The translations under genes and the position numbers were made by a program. The notes under the pieces were generated by a model. The model was not told the origin of the DNA, searched no databases, and saw only the letters and a program-made list of their open reading frames with translations. Shown here one piece after another: positions 32,101-44,100 of a DNA stretch of 64,000 nt. The first letter of the stretch is position 1, and each line of letters starts with the position of its first letter. This DNA comes from Piezodorus guildinii. Its lineage: Eukaryota > Arthropoda > Insecta > Hemiptera > Pentatomidae. The stretch lies in assembly GCA_023052935.1 (NCBI GenBank), contig CM041292.1, positions 83,662,169-83,726,168 of the forward strand, given 5' to 3'.

Positions 32101-35100
32101 CAGAATAATGTCGAGACTTGCCAAAAGAAGAATATACAAGACCATAATTAGGCCAGTACTCACATACGGCTGTCAGAGCAGAACCTTCACCAAAGCAACC
32201 GAAAAAGTTCTACTTAGGTATGAAAGAAGAATTTTAAGATGTATTTACGGAGGGGTTCGACATTGGGGAAGGATAATGAACATCGAAGTCAAGAAACTGT
32301 CTAATCACCTGGATGTGAGTCAATTCATCAGACTTGCAGGAACCCTACGGAGAGTGACAAATGAGTCAATATAAGATGAGTGGAAAGACCCAGTTTGAGC
32401 TGGAAATATAATGTGGCAACTGTGTAGTAAATTGCTTGGTGTCAAAGATTAGAGGACTGCAGCAGCTGATATAGCAAACTGGCGATCTATGCTTGAGCGG
32501 TCCAATGCTCAAACCATTGGGATGTAACGCCTATGCATAACAAACAAAAGGACATTTTTTTTTACAAAATTGATATTTAGACATATTTTATTCTATTGGG
32601 TTGATGCAAAATTAATGCAGGTTTTTAGTAGGTATTGTAAATACGCCATATCTTTACTTTAACCATATATATTTAATCAAAATAATTTCCATCTGAATCA
32701 ATGCACTTTTGCCAACGTTCAACAAGCTTTCTTATTCTACCAGAAAAAAAATCCGAATCCCTGGACTCAATGAAATCACGAAAAGAATTTTCAATGTCGT
32801 CCTGGTTTTGAAAATTTTTCTCCCTCAAAAAGTTGTCCAGATGCCTGAAAAAGTGGAAGTCTGTAGGAGAGAGGTCAGGTGAATAAGGCGGATGTTGGAG
32901 AACTTCGTAGCCCAACTCGTGCAGTCGTCGAAGCGTTGGTTGTGCAACGTGTGGTCTGGCATTATCGTGGAGCAGGATCGGCCCCTTCCGATTCATCAAT
33001 GCTGGGCAAAGACGTTGCAATTTTTGAGTTCCGAGTTCCGCCGCCATTTCTCGTGTGGTTTTGGTTGGGTCTTCTTCCACTTTTGACCTCAGCTGGTCGT
33101 TGTCCAGAGTAAGATGACGGCCCCGACCTTCCTTGTCTTCGAGGTCGAAATCTCCTCTGCGAAACTTCTGGAACCAACGCTGCACCGTGCACTCATTAAT
33201 AGCCCCCTGACCCCACACTTCATTAATATTACGAGCCGTTTGCGCAGCGCTGCACCCTAATTTAAATTCGTAAAAATAAATTTGACGAAAATCGCACTTT
33301 GACATTTTCGATTCAAGACCTTTGAACACACTGAACAAAACGATTTTACTAAACAAGTTCATGGTGAAAGAGAGGGTATTAGATAAGGTTTGTTTTGGTA
33401 TAATAATGATCAATGTTAGGATTAGCTTTGTTTACACAATTGGAATTAAGATATTGCAATAGAGGAAACCTGCATTAATTTTGCATCAACCCAATAATAG
33501 TTTAGTTTTTCTGATCCATCTTCCGATTACATGTAAAAATGTCCTTTTAACAAAATTTATTAATACAGTAAGAAAAGTTTCTAGATTTAAATAAAAGAAA
33601 ATTTAAATGAATTGGTATAATAATAAATTATTCAGAGATTTTTGGATTTCCTGTAAAATTTCTTATAGCACTAAGAACAAATAAATGCTTTTGGTTTTTA
33701 TTGATTAGGAGAAACTGATTTTTTTTTTATTCGTTATTCGGGTTCAACGCATCTTGAAACGTAAGCCCTCAAATTTTGAAGGGTAGTAATTTTTTTCTTT
33801 CTTTGGTCGATTAAATAGGTTGATTATTGAAAATAATAAACCAAAAGCGAGAATTTTGTGACCATTATCATTGTACGTTCATGAAGGTAATAACATGCCA
33901 AATGTAAGTAATTGTGATAAGGGTTTAAATATGTTGAAACTATGAGCCTGATATACTTTTTAGAGTTTTTGTGATAGGATGAATGGGATGATTAGAGTTA
34001 GGCTAAGGACATTAGGATTATTGTGGTGAAAGAACTAAGTGGTTTAATTAATCCCCTTTTTCCAATCCATGAGAGAATCTACCTCCTCTAAACCACTTTT
34101 TATTATTTATTTTTGGTCGATTACAAAGGTTCATTATTGAAAATAATAGACCAATACTGAATGAATATGTATGTTATGTCGACTATGACAAATTCAAAAT
34201 ATGAACAATGTTATTTTGAAATTATCAGCATAACCTCTGCAAATTCAAACTATAATGCTAAAACATATAACGTAAATAATAAATGAAATTATTTGTATTA
34301 AATTTAATTATAAACAATCAACAGTATTTTGCCCACCCCATTCTCCATCTACTTCTGTGGAATCAGGCCTTTCTTTCTCTTCTAAGCTTGTAGGGCCGGC
34401 AGACTCTGAAGCACCATCATTATAATCACTATCATATATCGAGTCTGATCCAACTTGTTCCTTGAAACAAGCCATGGTGAATTAGAATTACAATTTTTAA
34501 AATAAGTAAATTATAATATCCTGCTATATAAATGACAAGAATACAAAACAACAAAGGAGTGTTCTATTTACTATTATTCACTACAATCAATTACTAAACT
34601 ACTTATTGTAAAAAGAAAACAATAATAATTAATACCTACCCCTAAACCTGAAGCATCTGTTCTTACAGACATGGAACTACTGGAGCGAGGTAGATCTTGC
34701 ACACTAAGATTTTCAAGGTCTTGTAAATATTCCTCCACATTAACTGAAATAAAATTTTTTTTATATATCTCTCTTATACAATATTTTAATAAATTAACAA
34801 AATTCCGATATATTAGCATGCTGACCACAGGTAACAGGTTAAATGAGAAAAAACAAAACAAAAAAAACTCTTAACAGTGAGCTTATACCAATTTTACTAC
34901 ATTTGATTGTATCTGGGTATAAAAATCTGTACATTTTTTTTTTTTGGAACAATATAAAATTTATTTATTAACTTCACAATTTAAATAACAATATTAATCA
35001 AATTTTAGTATATAATTATAAAGTTTTTATAATCATACCTAGCTATAAAGAATGATATTGAAAATCATTTATAATTATAATATTATTAATTATTAATAGT

Positions 35101-38100
35101 TTAACTATTTAGTGAAAATTACCTCCCCCAGCTCTGAGACATTCTATCCTAGCCTCTGCTTTAGCCTTAGCAGTCTGAAATTTAAATAATATAAAATATA
35201 AAGACCAATTATGACAGGCTAACAAATACTAAATTCCAGAATGAAGTACCTCAGCTCTTCTTATAGTCTGTCTAAGTTCATCCATTTTGGTTTCAATATC
35301 TGGGCCATTCGGATCATTAGGATCATTCTGTCAGTGAGCAGTGAATTAAAAAAAGTTTAACATAATATATAAGTAAAAAATTACCTTAAATAAATTTACA
35401 ATTTTTTTATTTACTGGTAGATAATTTTTTAACTCGGTAATAAGAAACAAAATGTAGAAACAGTAATTATTAATAAATGTATTTAAGATATTAAAATAAA
35501 TCATAAATGTATGAAAGACTCCAATGGAACAAAATTTCACACTGAAATGTTAACATAAGAATAATTGAAGCTACTTGAGCATGCTTGGCCATCATAGTGA
35601 AAGCCAAATTTAATTTGATGATTACTGGGTTATTAATATCTTACAAAGCACAGTATCTAGTATAAAAGAAAAAAACAAAAAAAAAAAAGACTTGTTTTTA
35701 ACCAGTGAACATACCTTTTGTCCAGATTCTCTCAGCGCATAAAGATTTTGGAGTTTAGCAAGAGCTTCTTTTATATTAGCTGACTCGCGGCCGATTCGAG
35801 TTGCCCATCTTTTTGCTTCTTTTCCTAATGCAGCCGCTGATGAACTATGTTCGGCAGTAACTTTGTTGATAGTATCATTATCACAGGGCTCAAATTCGTA
35901 TTGAATGTGTTGTTTTAGAACGGGATAATATAGGTAAACACATTGTAGGTTGTAATCTCGGCTTAACTAAAATAATATAACAATAAATTATATCTTTAAT
36001 TACTCAAAGAAAAGTCTCTTAAGAATAGTACTACTGGGAATATCATGGATATTAAGAACCATTGAGTAAACAAACAGAAAAAAAGGATACAAGAATTAAC
36101 CAGCAATAAAAATTAAAAGAACATAAAAAAAAATAAATTAAAATATGACATTATTTTTGACCAGAAGAAGCTCCTAATATTAAGAAATAAACTTTAAAAG
36201 AGTTAAAAAAATATTTATAAAAAAGAAAATACAAATAAGTAAAGTATTAATGGATAATCAGGTAAAAATTTCAATTATAACTAGTTTTTATACCCGACCC
36301 TAGAAATACTAAATGGTGGATCTGGAAATCTTATGATTTTATGTGTTTCATAAAATCATATGATTACCTTATAAGATGATGTAAGCATATTTAATCTTAT
36401 TTAATTAATTCATCCTGGTTATCTTGATGGCAATCTTTTATCAGCAATGATGAAAGAATAGTTGATAGTAGAATAAATAATAGGAGAAGTTGTTTTTTGG
36501 TTATGGTCAATGAAGAAACATACTTATAAATAATCAACTTTATTGTGTGTGACACTTTAAGTTATAGGCCATCATCGAGGTAATTAGAACACTAGAAAAG
36601 AAACAATAAAATTCAAAATATATTTAAACATTCCAAAGAATTAGATAGAAAAGTGAAGAGAGGACTTGGTTTAGCATTGCATAGGCTACCATCTGCTAAG
36701 ATGACCTCATGAACAAAAAATATTAAAGCATCAACAGGGAGTGTCTCTGACATAATGGTAAACAAATAATTTTTACATGGTTTATTAAGTTAAAGTTATT
36801 AATTCAAAAGTTTATTTGGTGCACATGAGCTAATTTCATGTACAATTCATGTATTAATTATTAAAATTTTTTATATCAACAAATTCATTGAAAAGAATTA
36901 GACTGGAGTTGGTCACTATGAATATTATTTCTGTGAATCACTGCTGGTTGATACTATTGATTAATACTATTGAACCACACCTAAATATCTATGTATCAAC
37001 AAATTTAAATACATTACAATCAACTGCTAACACCCACGTGAAGAAATTAGGAACATTTTGCTATTTATGAGAATGGGTACTCCACTTTCTTTATTTATTA
37101 TTTTTCTAAAGAAAGGATTGGAAGAGAAGAGAAAAATTGGAAAGATATGTCAATATTATCCAAAAAATAAATCGATAAATTGATGGGAAGCCTCTATTAC
37201 AAATCCTGCAATACCTTTGTCTTTCATGGTCATTATTTCAAATCATGATTTGGCAAATAAATATGAAATTTCGAGTTAAATAATGATTTTAAAGAATTAT
37301 TCAGGATTATATTTTCTGCAAAGTAAATTCTTAATTAACTAAAATTATAGTTTTTATAAACTTTTTCATATTAAATTTTACGTTCAGGAACAATGAACAT
37401 TTACTGACCTGACCAGACTGTTCTTTAATTCTATTAAATGATGTTTGAGTAGCTGTACATGTCAGGAGTTCAGTTCTTGCTATTAACATAAGATATTCTG
37501 CCACTTTTTCGTATACATTAGCTTCCATTGCCTGAAAAAATATATTATTTTCATTGAAATATGTTTGTTTTAATATCCTTTTCTACTTTAATTGTGGCAA
37601 ACAAGAGGGAAGTTATAGATATTTCTAAGTATTCTTGGCATGTATTTGTTGTGAAAATAAAAATCTAAATTTCGTAAATGATATTCTATTATAATAATAA
37701 TTTTCTCAATTCTTAAGTAAGACTATCTAATATAAATATATTAGATATTCCTCCTCTCCAAATAATCCTGAGAACCTAGAAAATAGATTAAGATAGGTTA
37801 AGAGGTCCTATTAAGTATTTTTACTATTTGGGAGTAACAAAAGGCATTGACTTCAAAGGTATTAGAAAAGAACATTCATGAAGACAGGAATGTAAGACTT
37901 CCTTAAAACTATCAAGTATTTTCATTAACCAGGGTTGAAATGCTGTCCAATTCAAGTTCCTTAAGATGTTATAGTGAAATGTCTTAGAGGAAAATCATAT
38001 GTATAGATATTGTCCATATCCAGAAAATGGTCACCTGTTCCAGGATTAATCTTCTTAAGGAAATGCACATAACAGTTAGTCCTATCAGGAGTTAAGAAGG

Positions 38101-41100
38101 GCCTTTGCTCAGTTTGTCTAATGATAGTTTATACCCTTGCCAATTCTGTTTTCTCCTGCAACATTGGTTACTTTCATCACTCATAGGAGACTGCTCAGGT
38201 CTTCTTGATAGGTTATAACAGGATGGCCAGCAATAGCAACTGTCTACCAGTAAACTGTAGGATTGCTCCTCTAAGACTCCATTGAGGAGATTGCGTCGGT
38301 ACAGAAGCAAGAAATTTATTTGTGTTAGAAACTGGAAGGCCACAGAATGGGGTAACCTGTAGAATGGTGGTTAGCATAACAACCTCCTATGTCCCGGGGG
38401 TGAATCACGGGTTCAAACCCGCAGGAGGCCCCAGGATTTTTTAATGGGAGTAAAAAATCCTTAGTTATGCTGTCCTTCGGAGGTGACGTTAAAAGGTGGT
38501 TCCGAGCCTGTGCGATGTCAAGTACTCGTTAAAGATCCCTATCCTAATTAAACCTAGATAAGCAAAATTTAGGACTTCTACTGTTGCATCGTCCGATTAG
38601 CAGCATAAAGGAACGTTGAATAAATAAACAAACAAGGCCACATACCACAATAGAGAGAACTGGCAATCTATGCTAGAGCAGGTTATGAGTCAACTAGAGA
38701 TTCACAATGGTGAATACAAGATAAGGTTTTGAGCGGATCATAATCGCATCGTACGCTTAAGTAAGTACAAGTACCGCCGCAAATGACTGAGTATTCTAGC
38801 CAACTCTCGAAGGCAGAACAAGTATAATCGAGAGGGACTGGTGATCTCTTGGCTGTTCCAGTGTAATTTGTTTGAAGATATCGTGAGCAGATTCATACTT
38901 ACACAGCTGGTTCGGGTTTAGCTCGATCAATAAACGATTTAATCGTCATGCACTTTTATAATTTTTAGAGCACCACTGAAAGCTGGCTTCATGAGATTGT
39001 AATTATAATTATAATTTTGTAAAGAGCATAAACGGGACAAATGTTCTCAGTGTATTACAGACGAACGCTATTGGTAGTAATAGCGTGAAGCGATTTGCGT
39101 GTTAGACATGACCCCGGTTTACGGTAGAGATTCTCCCGTTCTCGAGGGAAGGATTACGGAAAAAAATCCGTTGTTAACAGCGTTTCGATGCGGCTAAAGT
39201 AGAACCCGGAAGTTGAAAACAAATGCTGATGTCTGAAATATGGGTATGGTACATTCGTAAACAGGGTGAGGTAAAATTTTACGTAAAGCAGCTTTGGACT
39301 TGACAATGATGCTTTTGTGACCTATACTAATTCTTGGGCAGTACTGCAGATTGCGGTAGAAGAAATAGTAAAGCATGTGTTTTATTCATAAATCTAGTTA
39401 GTGTTCAGAAAAAAAAAAAAAAAAAAAATGGATTTATCATGTGGATGAAATCCCTACCGAAAACTTGATGAGCCCTAAATTGCTCGAAAAATAATCTAAA
39501 GGAAATGAAATGATTAACCACTATTGCCCTTTACGATTTGAAAATAGGAGGAATGACTAGAAAGCGTCAACAGACTTAAGGAAAGTGATATGATTCCTAC
39601 AGTCCTGTTGTAATGTTGAGAAATAAAAGACCTGTTCATCATAAATCAATTTATTAAAACACTTCTAAACATTTATTTATTCATAGGAGTTTTGGGCATT
39701 GCAATTGTATTTGCTATCTGCAAATATGCTAACAAAAGATGTAACAAACTGCATAAGATAAAAGTGCAAATCGATCCAAACAATCTCCCACGCTATATAA
39801 AAATCCTAGTATGCATGAAAAAATTAAAAATATAAAATAGTCCTAAATTGACAAATAAGCTAAACAAAAAGAATTCCTTATATAATATAATCTTTTAAAT
39901 AACGTGGTGGTCGACAAAAACGCTTTGGACGACCCTCTTCCTGCCGTATGCTTGACGGCGGTTGGAGTGCCTCCATGGGTTGCTGAGGTTCTGGGGTGGT
40001 GATGGCTTCTTTGTCATGCACTGGCAGAGGCTGGATCATAGGAATCATCTCCGAGTTAGGCTGGCTGAAGGTTCTTGAAGTATTCACAACAGGCGTCCTG
40101 CTTCTCTGTTGTTCTTGAGCAGGTGAGTCTACAATAGAAACACGTCGCAATATCTCCGAGCTTCGCAACTGGTCTATGTGGCGTTTCAGAGAAAACCCAT
40201 CATCTAGCTCCACCTTATAATGTAGTCTTCCAAATTTATTGGTGACCACTCCAGCTGTCCATATTTCCTTCCCCCATCTGTACATTTTAACCAGTACTCG
40301 ATCTCCCACGCTGTAAACTCTTACGAAAGATTGTCTCCGTAGCGAAGTTGTTGAAGTTGGTTCTAGCCTCTTGCACGGCTTTAATAGATCTCGCTTCGTA
40401 CGGATCTGCCGTCCCAAATATAACTCTGTAGGCGTTTTATCGCAGCGCAGAGGGGTAGCTCGGTAACGGAACAAAACATTTTGAATTTTAGATTGGAGTG
40501 AACCGGTTTCCATTTACATTGCCTCAAGTTTTCATTTGATAAACTCTACATATCTTTCAGCTTGACCGCTTGTTTGAGGATGGCGTGGAGCAATCAGCCT
40601 TTGGTGGATTCCATTTGTTTCACAGAGTGCATTAAATTCCAAACTTGTAAATATCGCAGCGTTATCAGACACCATTACCTCTGGAAGTCTATGCACACTG
40701 AAAATATCTTTCAGCGTATCGATAGTAGATTTAGATGTTGGTGCAGACCTTGCAAGTCGAACTTCTGGCCATTTCGACTTTGCATCTATGAGAATAAATA
40801 TGTAATACCCATCCTTTGGTCCGGCATAATCTACGTGGACACGTTGGAAATTGGAGATAGGATCTTCCCATGGATGAAGTGGAGCTGCAGGCGGATTGCA
40901 AGTTGTCCTAGCGCAGGCTTGACAGCTTTTGACGTAAGTTTCTATGTCCCGGTCAATGTTCTTCCAGTAACAGTATCTTCTGGCCAAGCTTTTCATTTTC
41001 GACGTTTTAATGTGAGTTGTAAGTTTCAAATTCAGAAAGAACGGCAGACTGCAAAGTTGGTGGTACAACAACTCTTTGGCCTATGAAAATCATAACATCT

Positions 41101-44100
41101 TTAAGAGAAAATTGATTAATTTCCCCATTTTTCAGATTTTGATAAAGTTTAGCTAATTCAAAATCTTTCCGAGTTTCTTCTGCAATTTATTTAGCAGATA
41201 TCCTGTCAGTAGATATTTGGTTGATGCTTTGGTGATGTATTATGTCGTCTTCACTGAAGTCTGGCAATTTGACAAATACTGGTGCTCGTGAAAAATAATC
41301 CGTATTTATATTTTCATCACCTTTCTTATTTTTGATATTATAATCAAATCCTCATAAAAACGTTGGGTAACGGAGTAGACGCGATGCCGATAGCGCAGGC
41401 AATTTTGCATCATGGTGAAAAATTCGACTTATGGGACCGTTGTCCGTTATCAAAGTAAATTTTCGATCAAAAAGGTAGAGGTGAAATTCGTTTACCGCAT
41501 ATACAATCGCTAGCGCTTCGCGGTCCAATTGACTGTAATTTCTTTCTGAAACCGTAAGTGACCTGGAAGCAAACACTATAGGTCTTTCCTGATTTTCGAC
41601 TTCATGGGACAAGACAGCACCAATCCCCACCGGACTAGCATCGCAGGCGAGCAGTAATGGCATGAGGACTCGGTCACGGGCTATTTCTTCCTTCAATTTT
41701 TGGAAAGCACTTTCACATGCATTGGACCATTTGAACTTTTGATTTCTTCCCAGCAAAGAGCGTAGTGGAAAAGTGAGGCAACTTTAGGCAACAAACAAGA
41801 TTTTCGGCACAGTTTTCTTTATTTGACCCATAAATGATAATATCCTCTAAATAAGCAGTTACTCCTTTTAGTCTAAATAATATCTGGTCTAGGATCCGAT
41901 GGAATTCTGATGGAGCTGATTTTATTCCAAAACGTAGACGTTTCAATGCGAAAATCCCCCGGTGTGTAGACATCGTTTGAATCATCATTTCGCTCTCTTT
42001 GTCAACTTCAACATGTAGGTACGCCTTATAAAAGCCAAGTGTCTCGAAGGTTATTTAATACCTCATCAATCCGTGGAATGGGATAATGCACATCCTCAAG
42101 TTGTTTGTTGAAAGCAACTTTGTAATCAACGGCTAGACGTACTTTATTGTTAGGTTTAGGGATAGGAATTAAAGGTGAACCCCAATCGGAGTGATTTTTT
42201 TGATAGATGATATAGTTAGCTATCAATTCGTCTAATTCCTTTTCAACTTCATCACGTAACGTGAATGGAACGTCTCGGGCTTTCAGGAAAATCGGTTTTG
42301 CACTCTTTTTCAGTTTCAAAGAACATTTGAAATTAGGTATGCCCCTCCCCCTTTTTGTTCGCAAATGTCTGCATATTCTTCCACGATTGATTGAGGTTAG
42401 ATTAGATTTGGTACAGTCCAGACGTTTCAAATCGATACGCAGGCGCCTTATCCATACCCTGCCAAGGACTGGACTCAGATGATCAGGTAACACGAATAAT
42501 AATCCATTAGAAGTTTGACCTTCATACTCGATTGGAACTATGACGTAGCCAAGAGGTTGGAAAACACCCTGAGTGTATGATTGAAAACGAACATCTGTCT
42601 TTTTTAATTCACCCCTGAAGTTAATTTTTTTAAAAGTCATGATTTGGCAATAGAGTAAATGGAGAGCCTGAGTCAAGTTCAAACTTTTGATCATGCTGTT
42701 GATTCAATCCAACTACTGTGTAAAATTTGGCAGCGTCTTTGGCTTCGATTGGAACAGATTCGAGTTAGAACTAAAAATATCGAAAGTTTTGTTGACCCCA
42801 CTAGGTCATCTAAGTAGTTTTTCTCGGTCTCATCTGTGTCTACTACTGTTCTAACGCTTGTGTTATTGTTCATCAAGTAAGATAAACACACTGTCTTTAT
42901 GTGCCCAATTTTATAAAAAAACGCACAATTTAATTTTTCCAATGGGATGCGACAAGTGTTGGACCTTTGGTTAGTATCCGCACATCGGAGACAGTTGTAT
43001 TCAATGCCAAGGGTCTGGAAATCGATTCTGTTGCTTCTACGCATTTCTAGTGTACCTTGAACTTTTTTAATTACACTTCGATTAAGAGGAGATACGTTTT
43101 TAAGTCTGGGGCGTGATCGAGGGTGAGAAATGGCATTAATTTCCACGTGAGTCGAGGTATTAAAATCATTTGCCATTTCCCGACAATTGATTTTAGCTGC
43201 TTCATACCTTAGCTTCATACTTTTTTAAATGTTGTGTCCGCCTACTTTAAAAGTTTTTCGCGGGTATTATTGTCTCTTAACCCTCCGATAAACTGTGCTC
43301 TTAAGAAAATGTGAGATGTGCTCTTCTAACATATTAATTAACCTCTCATTTTCAGGTGCAACTATTGTGCACAAAATTTCGTGCACCTGGGGACCTATGT
43401 GAAGTAATAGTACTTTTACGATAAGGCTCTCGTCATTTCGAATGCTTCTTATTTCCGTCATAATATTCAAAATTCGACACGTAATTGACGGTTTGAGGAG
43501 CTTGACTGGCTCTCATGGCCTGAAGGATCTCACTGTTTTGTTGTAACACGGAGGTTAAAGTAGCCAATAGAGTTGTGATGTCTGGGTCCATGTCAGTTAA
43601 TTTACTTTATGTTCTAGAAAAAATACTCACTAATCAGTTAAAGCTTCATCCTCGTCGCCACTTGTAATGTTGAGAAATAAAAGACCTGTTTATCATAAAT
43701 CAATTTATTAAAACACTTCTAAACATAAATCAATCTTTTTCTATAACCACACTGACAACCCGAATGCAAATCGATCCACAGCAAGTCCTATACTGGGTAG
43801 TAAGAGAACAACGCAAATCAATTGTAGAGTAAAAGAGGTGTAAGATAGTGAATATAGTGTCAGCTGTGTTTGTTGGAAGATTTCCACTGCTGCTGTAAAA
43901 TATAAGTTCATTTGGACGACAATTATAATTTTACAAGAGCCGAAAAGCATTTATTTATTATTATTTTTACACTTCAGCTCCGAAACGTAATAAATAAAAA
44001 TCGAAAATTTGGTCCGTTTAAAATACTTTTGTTAAAATAAATTAACTTACTTGAATTGTGTTCTGGAAATCAACTACAAAATATCTAGTTTGATGAGCAT

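Larger units (their letters stand above)
39609..43975 (-). mobile_element. Gypsy-type LTR retrotransposon, degraded, in nwk intron 2
   Basis: Minus-strand order: 5' LTR (starts 43663, outer edge unclear), primer-binding site, gag, protease/RT, RNase H, integrase, 3' LTR (starts 39609). The pol order RT, RNase H, integrase defines Gypsy-type elements. About five frame breaks separate the domains. The two LTRs share a 65-bp edge (TGTAATGTTGAG...TTCTAAACAT, one mismatch), then diverge except for TGCAAATCGATCCA, so one or both are rearranged. Its sense strand equals that of nwk. Confidence 0.85.

Noticed and set aside
32546..33550. Inverted AAAAGGACATTTTT / AAAAATGTCCTTTT flanking the mariner as an outer transposon
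   Set aside because: Only about 14 bp of low-complexity sequence; the mariner TIRs and TA duplication explain the insertion.
36328..36366. Hairpin in nwk intron 3 as a regulatory element
   Set aside because: Short, AT-rich and imperfect; compatible with chance in this composition.
38360..38420. tRNA gene on the plus strand
   Set aside because: Same SINE head (copy S2), flanked by a 9-bp target duplication; not a functional tRNA.
39609..43975. Endogenous retrovirus with envelope
   Set aside because: No envelope frame between integrase and the 3' LTR; the element is a Gypsy-type retrotransposon remnant.
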